Part shown: positions 10,085-20,261 of the stretch, in pieces
Position numbering within the stretch: the stretch's first letter is position 1
How the letters are laid out: the number at the start of each line of letters is the position of its first letter
Assembly: GCA_037043235.1 (NCBI GenBank)
Contig: JAWRVZ010000219.1
Span: 322,501-386,500 of the forward strand
From: Rhodeus uyekii
Taxonomy: Eukaryota > Chordata > Actinopteri > Cypriniformes > Acheilognathidae
Reading direction: 5' to 3'
DNA: 64,000 nt
Notes under the pieces: generated by a model
What the model saw: only the letters and a program-made list of their open reading frames with translations
Database searches by the model: none
Told to the model about the DNA's origin: nothing
Translations under genes and position numbers: made by a program

Positions 10085-11404
10085 ATGGATTACCACGCTT
10101 TATTCATCGCGGTCGCGGAAAGGAACCAGGATTTTTTCCGGTTTGCCCTGGAATTCAGCGTGCTTGCTGCCGTCGCTCCCCTCGACGATGACTCATTGAA
10201 CTCGCTGTTCTGGATCGGGGCGAACTTTCACCATCCTAGAGCTCTCCCAGACATCGCTGGACTGAGTTGGCGGGAAGCCGTTTCGCGGTGTCTGGAGAGA
10301 ATGTATCCCCGGTCCAGACAGCCAGTCCAACCAGCCACCACTCCTGCGCCTGAGCCTGCCGCAACCACCTCGACGCTCCCAAGTCCCCAGGCCGCCGCCG
10401 CTGAACTGTGCCCCGCGGCCGCCGCCGATGACCTACTGACCGACCTGGACCTCGCTTGGCCGGAGCTGCCGGCCGACCTGGACCTCCCGTGGCCTGAGCC
10501 ACCAGCCGACTTGGACCTCCCGTGGCCTGAGCCACCAGCCGACCTGGACCTCCCGTGGCCTGAGCCACCAGCCGACCTGGACCTCCTGTGGCCTGAGCCA
10601 CCAGCCGACCTGGACCTCCCGTGGCCTGAGCCGCCAGACCTCGCAGAGCCAGCTGCCTGTCCTCCCGTGCTCCTTGCCCTGCCAGCTCCTCCCATGCCGG
10701 TGCCAGACCTCCCACCCAGCCTCCCTCTCCCACCGCCTCTATCCAGCCAGCACTTGTTACAACCTCTGCCGTTGTCCCGCGCCCCATTGTCAGCTCCCAT
10801 CAACACCCGGGAGCCGCCATGTGTTGTCGAACCACCGGCATCGCAAGCCACTGTGGGTCCTGGAATTTCACCTCCTACCTCAGTATCCTTCATTCCACCT
10901 CGGCCCGTTGGCACATCAGCTTCTCCTTGTCTCCTCCCTCCCTCAGCTCCACCGACGTCCCTCGGCCATACCTCTCCAGCGGGTTCCCTTGTCCCCCCGG
11001 CTTCGCCTTGGTCCATCGTCGCCTGGCCTCCACCTTCGGCTCCGGCTGGCTCCTCCTTCCCCCCAGCTACGCCTTGGTCCTCGGTCACACCGCCTGCGAG
11101 TCTGTCCTCGGTTCTGTCAATCTCGCCTCAGACGCTCGTCGCTGCGGATCCGCCTCGGCCTCCAGATCCAGCGGTGTCATTCGGGCTCATCGGGTCGTCG
11201 GCTCCATCGGGACCTCCTGCATTGATATCGTCGCAGTTGGTCGTCTCCATTGCTCCATCTGCCACCCGGCTGTCGCCCTGGCTCCTCCCGCCTCCGACTC
11301 CGCCCTGGGGCCTCATTCCAGTTGGTGCCCCCTGCTCCTGGTTTCCCCCCTGGTTTCTTCCACTGTCCACTCCTCCTTGGACTCAATGTGTTTCTGGACT
11401 CTGA
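10085..11404 (+). CDS. Proline-rich ORF of the non-autonomous LTR element
   Basis: I take the first ATG after the 5' LTR (10085), giving about 439 residues; the frame itself is open from inside the LTR at 9998. Residues 1-80 are globular-looking, with FFRFALEFSVLAAVAP and FWIGANFHHP...LSWREAVSRCLERM. I recognise this N-terminal type from hypothetical proteins of fish LTR elements but cannot assign a function. Residues about 118-185 hold six near-copies of an 11-residue repeat, PPADLDLPWPE. The rest is extremely rich in P, S, A and L. No zinc knuckle, protease DTG, RT YxDD or integrase motif is visible. GC content is far above that of the surroundings. It may be a gag-like or accessory protein; the function is unknown. 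The long minus-strand frames opposite it are shadows caused by the GC-rich composition. Confidence 0.7.
   Translation: MDYHALFIAVAERNQDFFRFALEFSVLAAVAPLDDDSLNSLFWIGANFHHPRALPDIAGLSWREAVSRCLERMYPRSRQPVQPATTPAPEPAATTSTLPSPQAAAAELCPAAAADDLLTDLDLAWPELPADLDLPWPEPPADLDLPWPEPPADLDLPWPEPPADLDLLWPEPPADLDLPWPEPPDLAEPAACPPVLLALPAPPMPVPDLPPSLPLPPPLSSQHLLQPLPLSRAPLSAPINTREPPCVVEPPASQATVGPGISPPTSVSFIPPRPVGTSASPCLLPPSAPPTSLGHTSPAGSLVPPASPWSIVAWPPPSAPAGSSFPPATPWSSVTPPASLSSVLSISPQTLVAADPPRPPDPAVSFGLIGSSAPSGPPALISSQLVVSIAPSATRLSPWLLPPPTPPWGLIPVGAPCSWFPPWFLPLSTPPWTQCVSGL
10437..10640 (+). repeat. 33-bp coding minisatellite inside the LTR element ORF
   Basis: Six tandem 33-bp units encode the 11-residue PPADLDLPWPE motif. 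The first unit is divergent and the next four differ by one or two bases. The period keeps the reading frame, which is expected if protein length varies between element copies. Confidence 0.92.
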
Positions 11405-11496
11405 TCATGTTTCATGTTATGTCATGTCCTCCTCCTGGTCCCCCTCCCTCCCTCCCTCCACTGTTGGTCCAGTTTAGGCACGAGGTCGCACCTTCC

Positions 11497-11511
11497 GGGA
11501 GGGGGAGCTAC
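11497..11511 (+). promoter_or_regulatory. Polypurine tract before the 3' LTR
   Basis: GGGAGGGGGAGCTAC abuts the first TG of the 3' LTR. In LTR elements such a tract primes plus-strand DNA synthesis. Assigned by position and composition. Confidence 0.7.
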
Positions 11512-11849
11512 TGTTACAGTCATGTTGTGTCTTTGTCACTTCCCTGTCTATCGTTATGTCACTTGTTCACTTCCAGGACTTTCTAGATCCTTCCACACCT
11601 GTCTTGTGTTAATCATCTCGTTAGTGGCTCCAGGTGTGTCCCCTATCCTGTCTATTTAAACCCTCCTGTTCTCCCTAGTCTTTGTCTCTTGTTGACGTTC
11701 CATGTGCCCTAGTGTGGATGTTTCCTCGTGCCTCCAAGTTTGCACTCCTATGTGCCATTTTGGTTCTCTGTTATGATTAAAGTGTTTTCTGTTTCATCTC
11801 CGTGTTCTCCTCGTTTTTCTCCACATTGCACGTCAGCTCATCCCTGACA
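11512..11849 (+). repeat. 3' LTR
   Basis: Same length (338 bp) as the 5' LTR with about five base differences, for example TTTGTCAC for TTTATCAC and TTCTCCACATTG for TTCTTCACATTG. It is followed directly by the ATGGT target duplication. Confidence 0.93.
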
Positions 11850-11866
11850 ATGGTGATGTTATCATC

Positions 11867-11975
11867 ATGTAATGGTCTGATTCTTGTCTTGTTATCATCA
11901 GGTGTCACCACCAATGCTCAATCATCACTTAATCATCTCATTAAATTCTTTGGTGTTACTTTAATGCCTTGTAGT
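11867..11975 (+). repeat. Dispersed repeat related to 44706-44770
   Basis: GGTGTCACCACCAATGCTCA and the following ATCACTTAATCATCT block resemble GGTGTTCATCACTAATGCTC at 44709 onward. It is probably part of the same old repeat as 9470-9612, now split by the LTR element. Confidence 0.6.
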
Positions 11976-13125
11976 GTTGACACATATGAACACTGAGGGG
12001 TGTTCATTTAATATTGGGTATTTTGCTGTGCACCTACATCCAGACAAAAACCCTAGCATTGCTACACAGGGAAGCACAGCTTGAAATTTCTTCAGAATCT
12101 ACTTTTATTTTTGTCCACAGGATCAGACTGGAATTATCTCTGGTGAGTTGGTCTGAAGGGAAATATTGTGAGCGCCTTATATATTTTGAATAAAATTATA
12201 TTTGGTCTTCTTTTTGATGTTTTGGAGGTCTCTCTGGAATAGGAAGATCGGATAAGTTGCCAGAGGTCTGTAAGCAATGAAAAGTGAGAAATTAAAGCCA
12301 GGGCACTAAAGCCAACTTGACAGAAAGCCCACATTTAAACTCTAAGGAGAAACCAGTTCAAAATCCAATTATTATGCACCAGCTCTGAAACTCCCTCTCC
12401 ACCACGGACTGCTGCTGCATACAGAGTTACACAGAGGAAATGAAAATATTGCTGTGTGTGTGTGTGTGTGTGCGCGCATGGAATCTATTGACAGAAGGAG
12501 CTTGTGGCTTAAATGACTTATGGTGGGCATCACGCTGCAGTGTCAATAACTCATTAAAACTGCCCACACATATATTGACTAATCTGCATTGAATATTTCA
12601 GAAAGTACAGTTAGTATGCACCAATTAAAAAACAATCTTATAAAACCGATTTGTGTAATACTGGAAGGTATTAATTAGATGGAAATTCACCAGAAATGGT
12701 CAAATCACTGCCACAATTTTCTGGGTGGATGTCAGTGCATTGCAATGCAGTTGCTAAGGTGTTGTGAGTGCTTTTAAAATGTAAATTTATGGTTGCAAGT
12801 GTGGCCTAGAGTATCTAGCTGTGGGTATAAACTAGTGTCAAAGTTGGCAGGTTTGTGTAACAATCGTGGTCAAAACTAGCCCAATCATATACAGGGAGGA
12901 AAAACAAAACAATATATGGCATCAGTGAAGAAGACCGTTTCTGTCTAGTGACTAGTGTTGACAAGCGCTTGTGTGGGGGATTAAGAGACGCCCATAACTC
13001 TGTAGTTTAAACAAATACAAAGACATTGGTCTTTAAACTCTGGAGAGAAATAGTGCAGACACTGGACAAGGATGAAACTTTCAAGTAAAACGCTTGTCAA
13101 CCCCATTGATCTTGCACACTGAAGG
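11976..13125. other. No gene seen
   Basis: AT-rich unique DNA with a GT dinucleotide run at 12453-12472. The 12134-12334 minus-strand frame has no recognisable domain. Confidence 0.6.
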
Positions 13126-13805
13126 TCCGTTCACAGCAAGGGTGATGACTATAACGATAAAGATATCGTTCTAAAAATCTTTCTAAATATAAAAGAAGAG
13201 AAACCCTTGAAATAATTTTAAGAATGATTTTGTTCCCCATCCAGTCAGAATCCATCCTACTTTAAACAACTTGAGCACTTAAAGAGGCAGATGACAAAAC
13301 TGCAGAACATGCTCAGAATAAATTCAAAGATATAATCCAGATACTGATATTCTTGGTGCATGAATGGGCAAATGTTGTATTCTTTGAAAGGCTGGAAAAA
13401 AAAGTGTTCGGCTGACATATGCACTAACAACTTTTGTGCTTTAAAGCTGATTGTAGAATAGTTGTGCTCAAGTATGAACCTTTTTTAAATATGAATGATA
13501 CTTAGATAAGGTGCTATTTGTGCAGTGCACTGTTAAAAAATATTTACGTTCAATAAACTTTAGTCAATTGAACTTAAATTCCATTAAACTGACTTAAAAT
13601 GAACTGAATATTGTATCTTAACTTATTTTGATGAGTTTAAGAAATGTAAAACATATGTTGTCATAACTTATGAATCATAATATTGTTTTTTACAATATGT
13701 GTGGAATGTTTGACTTAAGCAACCAAATGATGAAACTAAATTAGCGTCCACACCAGTGCACAATATCACTCTGTTCATTATAAGCTCACGCTGCAATAGT
13801 CATGC
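13126..13805. mobile_element. Possible DNA transposon (MITE-like) remnant
   Basis: The left part (GGTCCGTTCACAGCAAG, then ACTATAACGATAAAGATATC) and the right part (GCGTCCACACCAGTGCAC) resemble the two ends of a common fish MITE with GTCCACACC-type termini in inverted orientation. The interior is AT-rich. Target duplications were not found, so the boundaries are approximate. Confidence 0.4.
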
Positions 13806-14990
13806 TTTTTTATCATTCATCAGTTAAAAAAATGGTGTGAAATTGATTCTAACTATATCATTCCTCTTCTTTTGTGGGGGTGTAAACTCTGTTATTCTTT
13901 AACATTGTTTTTTTTAAATCATTTCTCTCTTTAGAAAGGACTTTTATAAGAAGTCAAACACATCACTGCTGAGCGAAACACTAACAACTATTACAAACAC
14001 CTTAGGAAATCCTCAATAATAACCTTATACTGCATCAGCAAGGTTTTCTTTTGACTGTGGACTGAAACTGATGTATGGTATATTCAGAAAATGTAAATAC
14101 AGGTACAGGAGATGAGGAATATACTACAAGCAACCTCTATGAAATATGTAACATCTGTAATAGTTGAGGTTGAGTCCCGTTCTTTACATGAACAGAGACC
14201 TCATCATTATCCAACACACCCCAGAACTCACACTAATCCATATGTATGACTGAATTGTCAGCAGAAATATCCATCTGGTGTATAGCACACCTCCCCCAGA
14301 ATGTCAGCGTGCGATAAGAAACGCTTGCACTTTCAAAGTTTGTTTAGACTGTTTTTTTTCCCAGACTGAACCACAGTGGGGAATGTAATTGTGTGTTTTT
14401 GCTTTACTCCAACTGCAGTAAAGAAGCCCCAGGGGCTGCCTTTTCTTCTTAGATGTACTGAAAAAACACACACATCTTATTGCTGAAGATATTATACAGG
14501 TCTCATCTCTCAGTGCACCTTCTGCCTTCAACCCTGACACCCACGTAAAGCTGCTCAGCTGAGGGTGGTGTCCAGTTGACAATACCTGTGAAATCCCAAT
14601 TCAATTTCTGAATTTCAGTTGATGTAGGTAAATGGAATGCAGAATTATAGTTTGAATTAGAAGGAAGCAGCATTAAGGTGGTATACATTTCATATAATTG
14701 CCCTACGTCTACTTTTTAATCAAACAATTGCTTTCATTGCTAATTGTTATCATATACACAATATTAATTATTTCCAGAAACCTTACTTTATAAGAAAAGG
14801 GACTAAATCATAAATGTTTTCTTAACTTGCCGATAAGAGCGTATGGTGATGTTAAGAACTTTTTACTAGATGCTTACGGATCATGACTGTTATAGAGGTT
14901 TGTATGCAGGTACTGAAATCCAACCAAGTGTGTCTGCTTAAAACTATTGTATGCTCCACAATAAGATCTTTTCCAAAGCAAGGATTTGCT
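13806..14990. other. No gene seen
   Basis: Unique AT-rich DNA. The frames at 14304-14688 (minus) lack any recognisable motif. Confidence 0.55.
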
Positions 14991-14992
14991 TA

Positions 14993-15070
14993 ATAAAGGG
15001 ACAGTTCACAATTCTGACAACTTTTACACACCACCATGTCATTCCAAACCTGTATGAGGTTCTTTATGAC
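14993..15070 (+). repeat. Fragment of a common fish repeat (GGGACAGTTCAC type)
   Basis: The AGGGACAGTTCAC start, then CATGTCATTCCAAACCTGTA, is the opening of an interspersed repeat widespread in cyprinids. Related fragments lie at 41795-41875 and 52276-52365. The class is not established here. Confidence 0.6.
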
Positions 15071-15179
15071 AAAAAAAGTATGATATTGTTTTGTAATTTT
15101 GATTTATGTTTCTGTTTTCCTGTTCAGCTTGTTGTTTGCACCTGTGTCTTGTTAGTCTAATCGTGCTTGTGTTTATATA

Positions 15180-15933
15180 CAGTGGAACCCTCTTATCTCA
15201 AGCTCGGTTAACTCGCCAACCCTATTAAATCGACGTTTTTGAAGTGGAACCGCCAAATTCCCTCATTGTCTAAGCATTTTCTTAACGTCGATTCTTTTAT
15301 GTCGCCGAACCCTGATATCTCGAACACAAAAGAGGGACAAAGTCACTTAACATCAGTTATCTCGATCCCTTACAGATACTATCTTGGAAGAGGAGGTGCA
15401 GGAGTTAGCATCAGTGTCCAGGAATTCCCAGATTACATTGATATCGATAAAGATGTCGTTACTGATAGAAGCTTAGAAGCATTTGTTTTCAAGCAGAACG
15501 TTAAAGGCAAAAAGCAACAAAGCATTTTAGAGTTTGTAAAGAAACCATAGTAACCGCGTGTGCGATACTTTCAGAACTGTGTCAGAGCGAAATGACTGTG
15601 TTATGAGCGAATGTGTTTATGTGTGTTGTGACTGTGTTTTTGCTGTGAGTAAAATTGTGTTTGCCATGTTGGAGAATATAATTAAAGGTTTGTATTGAGA
15701 ATCGAAGGTGTTTTTTATTGTATACTGGTAAATCTCTGTTGTTAGTTGGTGCACATATGCCTTTTGTTGTTAGCAAACATATACAGTGTATGTACATTTT
15801 TATTGCATCTTTAAAATCTAGCATATCGCTTCATCAAATAAATCCCATATTGGCTTTTGGTTATCTCAATCATCGGTTATCTCAACATTTTTTTTGCAAC
15901 CCCCGATGCCTTCGACATAACCGAGTTCCACTG
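15180..15933 (+). mobile_element. Tigger-like (pogo-like) DNA transposon, internally deleted
   Basis: Termini CAGTGGAACC at 15180 and GAGTTCCACTG ending at 15933 are inverted repeats flanked by TA on both sides, the target site of Tc1/mariner-pogo elements. Subterminal GGTTA/TAACC motifs recur near both ends. The plus-strand frame at 15239-15550 ends in KGKKQQSILEFVKK, which resembles the extreme C-terminus of Tigger-type transposases, so the element kept only the last part of its gene. The catalytic DDE core is absent, so it is non-autonomous. Confidence 0.82.
15239..15550 (+). pseudogene. Tigger-like transposase C-terminal remnant
   Basis: Open frame of 103 residues. The first half translates terminal non-coding DNA and has no motif. 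The second half, from about residue 60 (SISVQEFPDYIDIDKDVVTD), reads like the acidic tail of Tigger proteins and finishes KQQSILEFVKK. The helix-turn-helix and DDE domains are missing. The true start lies in deleted sequence, so the ATG at 15239 is probably fortuitous. Not expected to encode a functional product. Confidence 0.5.
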
Positions 15934-17689
15934 TAGTTCATGGCTGCCTGAAATTGCATATTCTCTTTGTATTTATTTAGAATTAGTACACTTTGCAGGT
16001 TTTCTAGGCATATAGTATGAGTGTGTGTAGTATGAATGTAATCCTACATGAGCCATATTGTCGTTATCATGTGAGATATGATGGCCTCAGGGGATAGTAA
16101 AGTAAGTGCCCAAACATATAAACAATGTGGCGAAGAGTGATAAATGTACTGGAGAAATGTCAAGTCAAATTAGAAAATCATGATTAATCCAAATAAACTG
16201 ATTATGAATATTGTGCCATGTATTCTGAAATTGACAAAGTTGTTACTCTGAGTTTCTTTGAAAGTAAATTCCTCTTCCAGTTCACATTCATTAGACATTC
16301 ACATTCGTATGGCATGCGGCCAATTCAATTCAGACACACACTCGTGAATTTTAAAGGGAGCCGTTTCTTACATTTTGTCTAACCTTGGTTCAAGTACTAG
16401 ATTTGATAATGGTACATAAATCCAGCAGCAGCAAGTGCTGTTTCTGCAAAACAGAGACAATCAACACATTGGTCATTTTAAATAGCACTTGCCAGACAGA
16501 TGCATTCGTTTATTGACGTCAGGGCACTGTTGTGGAGGCATATCTGCATTTAATGTGTACGGCTTGCAAATGTTCACAGTTTTCTAAATGTGAAAGATTT
16601 TCTGCTCGCTGGGATAATGTGATATCAGAGGAGGCCATTAGCAATGAAACAGTATGCCACAAAATAACACAATTAAGATAATTAATACATTTAACATCCT
16701 GATGCTTTTCTTCTGAAGTGAATGTTCTCTAATCAATCATCTTGATTTTGCTCAGCCAAGCATTATGAGCAAACACATTTTTTTCACATTAATCTACACT
16801 CCATACCTGTGGAAGCTTGTTTCTGCCACCGAATAAAACAATTGAAAAGATTATTCAGACTTTTTCCCCTCATAATTCACAAGCTTTAATCTTGCAATTC
16901 GGAGAAAACCTTTTTGAGACTAAAAGTCACAATTAACTTTTTATCTTTTTTTGTTGTTTTATTCAAATGGCTATACCGTACCTAAAGCATATAGTAGATT
17001 TGTTATAACTTTGCACATTTATTAAAAACTAAACACTGAAATGTTTCATTGACAAGTAGACGAGGGTCCTTTAGGGTCTTAAGAAGAAAAAATCGTTTCT
17101 GTTTTTAGTACATGGTTGTCGTGTAAACACACCCTAATACATATGGATGCGTTGAGATCACTATCCAAGGACTATCCAGGGATTATGGCTCTAGATTGGA
17201 TTTCCAAGCAGAGAAAGCAGTATAAATATAAACCTCAAAGAAATTTCAAAGCAAATTATAATTAAGAACCCAGTTTATTCTAATTACTAGTCTTCATCTT
17301 TGTCTGGGAAAGTGTCCCAGTCTGCTCATGTCTAATTATTGAGTGTTGACGAGGCAGCTGGAGCTGACGTCCTTGTTAAGCACTCCAAACGAGAACAATT
17401 AGTGCTGTTCAAAGCTGAACATTATACATGCCTCAAGATGCTCATCTGTTTTTGCACCAGCTGACGCAAAAATGTAGACACTTGATATTACTTTAGCTTA
17501 CGCGTTGTTGTGTTTTTGGGCTCAAATAAACTAGCAATATATCAGACTAGACTAAAAAAATATCAGCTTCCCTTGTGTCACTTAGGGTGTTTCACACTTG
17601 TAGCTTGGATCATTTGGTCTGACCTCAAATTTTTAATTTTTTTTTGTCCTGGTCCCCTTAGAGTTCATAAGGTTAATAAGCTTGCGATT
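15934..17689. other. No gene; possible conserved non-coding DNA
   Basis: No transposon termini or exons recognised. Stretches at 16500-16760 and 17290-17460 have complex, non-repetitive, mildly AT-rich sequence of the kind seen in conserved non-coding elements. This rests on appearance only. Confidence 0.4.
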
Positions 17690-17836
17690 GTTGACGGGGG
17701 GTGCGCGCGAAACACACCTCCTCACCGCCAAAGCTACAGCGCCATGGCCGCTTGCAGCCACTCACGGACCTGTCCGCGAATTCGATCTGCGGCCCGGAAC
17801 CATTCCATTGGGGGGACCGGGGGTTTGGGACCACTG
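17690..17836. mobile_element. hAT-like element end fragment
   Basis: A GC-rich block ends ACCGGGGGTTTGGGACCACTG at 17836. In reverse this reads CAGTGGTCCCAAACCCCCGG, a terminus typical of some hAT elements. The other terminus is not visible and no clear 8-bp duplication was found, so it looks truncated. The open frames here follow from its GC content. Confidence 0.55.
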
Positions 17837-17908
17837 CCTTAACGCACATAAACAAAAATCTTTATGCACTAACAGCGCAATCGTAGCATTTTTAAAGAAA
17901 AATAAATC

Positions 17909-18641
17909 CAGTAATCCCTCGCCACTTCGCGGTTCAAATTTCGTGGCCTCAGTGCATTGCGGATTTCTCAAAAATATTCATCGAAAAATACACATTTTGG
18001 TGAAAATTGGTAGTATCGGCAGCCGTATTGCCGAAAGCAGCGTTGCTTCATCGTGATGTGAGAGAAACGGTTTCCCAGGATGCCAGACAAAGAGAGAAAC
18101 TCTCTCAGAGGCTTTGTACACACCCACTGCACTCAGACAAGACACGTGATTGGTTCCCGGCGCGAAATCGACCAATGAGAGCACGAGTGGAGTGGGAGCC
18201 TCTTCACCTCTTTCAGAAGCAAGTGTTGACAATCCAGCGCCGATATCTGACGATGAGGCGCTTCTCGAACTGATTTAAAGGCCTCAGTACCAGTGCAGTA
18301 ACACCATCATCATCATCTTCATCATCACATTCATCAAACCGCACAGGTCTGTCATCATCGTCATTACTGGAGTCTCAAGATACTACTGTCATTGATGAGT
18401 GTAGAGCACCATAATACGTATCGTATGAGAGAGAGAGAGAGAGTAAATGTATAATATTAAGGGTTTATAATTAAACAGATTTCATTAAAATAGATTTAAA
18501 TTATTAATATACATATTTTAAACATTCTGGTACCTACACACATATATACGGAAATTCCTAGGGGGCAATCCTACTTTGCGAATTTCCACCTCTCACGAGG
18601 GGTTCCGGCCCCCATTAACCGCGATAAACGAGGGATCACTG
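17909..18641 (+). mobile_element. Tigger-like DNA transposon, internally deleted
   Basis: Inverted termini CAGTAATCCCTCGCC (17909) and AACGAGGGATCACTG (ending 18641) bracket 733 bp. The right side is followed by TA; the left flank reads TC, so one copy of the TA duplication has mutated. A serine-rich coding remnant lies around 18230-18410 (dense TCATCATCATC, then an ESQDTTVIDE-like translation), resembling the tail of Tigger transposases. The C-rich interior and a GA run at 18427-18443 are also present. Terminal motifs differ from the elements at 15180, 48955 and 59763, so this is a distinct subfamily. Confidence 0.82.
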
Positions 18642-19714
18642 TATATCAAATGTGAACACACTGTTTCAAAGTGTAACGAATGCCTTGTCAAATTACAAGA
18701 AACTTTCAGTTTTTAAACATTTTTGAGTCACTGAAAATTGAGAATTCTTATTTTTATGGATTGATGCAGTATTTATGCAGTATACCTTATTTTAATCAAT
18801 CATCTTTAATCTTCAAACATCTCTTCTCTGTGATGAGTTTACTGTCACTCACATGAGATCCACCAACAACAACCACAACCATCCAATCAATTCCCCACAG
18901 ACACAATCAAGTCCCGCTCGGCATTTTTTCTTGTTCAAGAAGCCATTTCATAGGGAAGAAAAGACTCACAATTTCATACAACTCTGAGTGTAGAGTGAAA
19001 ATGCATTCCCATTACCAACAAAGTACATGAAGTGTAAAGTATGTAAATTGGGTTGCAGCCTAAACCTAAATCGACAGATGACAGTTGCTCCATGTTGACT
19101 ATGTATTTTAGTTTGAAAGTTGTGTCTTCCTATTATCTGCTCATTTCTCTTTTACCTGAGACAAGATATCCCCGAGGGAACATTGCCTCCTGCAGGTGTC
19201 CGCTAAGAGTGTTAAGGTGCCGGTGCAATGGTTTATAGCACTGCCGGCATAGGGAGACATGTTATTGATGACCTTTCTGTTGAGCTCTGAGGGGTTTTCT
19301 AGATAGAAATTTGAGTGATAATCCAGCTGGAAGGAAGTCATCATCCCTGAGCCGCAAAAATCCTCTTTTTACTCCCATTTACAAAAAAAGGAGAAAGAAA
19401 GGTGTTGAAAACCGCAGGCTAGGGATGTTATTCTGTATGACTACTCCAAGTATGCCAGGCTACATGGAATGTTTGTGTATCTCTGAATTACAAAATACAG
19501 AACACCCTTTATTTTTTTGTTTGTTAGGCAAATGCGACATTTATTTCCCTTTTTATGTTTTTTATGTGAATATCAACCCATTTGGATGTTGCACTTTGAC
19601 ATGCCATCATTATATTAATGAATTTCCAAAACCAAAATGTTGCTTTTATTGAATTTAAAATATCCTTTCACTATTTAAAATGTAACTTTTAAATATTCAA
19701 CAAAACTCAGACAT
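18642..19714. other. No gene seen
   Basis: Unique DNA. The 113-residue frame at 19311-19652 has no domain I recognise and I regard it as chance. Confidence 0.55.
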
Positions 19715-19815
19715 GTTTTATCCAAAGCGACTTACATTGCATTGACATTCTAATCAGTTCTTGCTTTCCCTGGGAATCGAACACATGACCTTGACGTTGC
19801 AAATGCCGCTCTCTA
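19715..19815 (-). repeat. tRNA-derived SINE fragment (antisense)
   Basis: The reverse strand carries GTGTTCGATTCCCAGGG, a good match to a tRNA B box (pol III promoter), upstream of GTAAGTCGCTTTGGATAAAA, a stretch found in many fish SINEs. The 56240-56352 repeat ends with the same CGCTTTGGAT-type block. Confidence 0.65.
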
Positions 19816-20261
19816 CTGTTTGAAATGTCCTTTCATCAAACACACACCTGAAAGTCACACTGGCTTTGCATTCATATTTTTCATTTTCATGAACAGTAAT
19901 ATGATCCACTCTCATTGGGTCAAAAGGGTCATGCCCTGTATAAAATCTTAAATGCTATTGCGGAATAATTTATAAAGTAATGACTATAACAACTGAATGT
20001 AAAGTAATTAATGTATTCAAAATTCAACCTGCTACTGTACACCAGTAAGCTTTGCTATGGCTTTCATACCGGCGCTGCTTAGATTTTCTGATGCACAGAA
20101 ATTGAGTAATAAAGCCATCAATTTCTTTATACAAAATATTACATTCTAGACAAGGTTTTTCTTGACAGAAAGGATCAGCATGTATTTATGCAGTCGGGTA
20201 TAAAAAGTCTACACAACCCAAATGGCAGATTTGTGAAAAAAATTCATGTATAATCATGTTA

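Larger units (their letters stand above)
9708..11849 (+). mobile_element. Complete non-autonomous LTR retrotransposon
   Basis: Two direct 338-bp LTRs (9708-10045 and 11512-11849), each starting TG and ending CA, are flanked by the exact 5-bp target duplication ATGGT (9703-9707 and 11850-11854). A purine-rich tract precedes the 3' LTR. The interior of about 1.47 kb has one long plus-strand frame with no protease, reverse transcriptase, RNase H or integrase, so mobilisation must rely on enzymes from another element. The LTRs differ at only about five positions by eye, suggesting a recent insertion. The LTR shares its TTTGTCTCTTGTTGACGTT block with the solo LTR at 42140-42482, so both belong to related families. 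Confidence 0.93.

Noticed and set aside
10228..11088. 286-residue minus-strand frame rich in G, S and R
   Set aside because: It lies opposite the proline-rich ORF of the LTR element; GC-rich composition and the 33-bp repeat keep it open. The LTR orientation and polypurine tract place the real frame on the plus strand.
17682..18273. Cluster of frames on both strands
   Set aside because: They result from the GC-rich hAT end and the Tigger-like element; no frame shows a transposase core or host domain.
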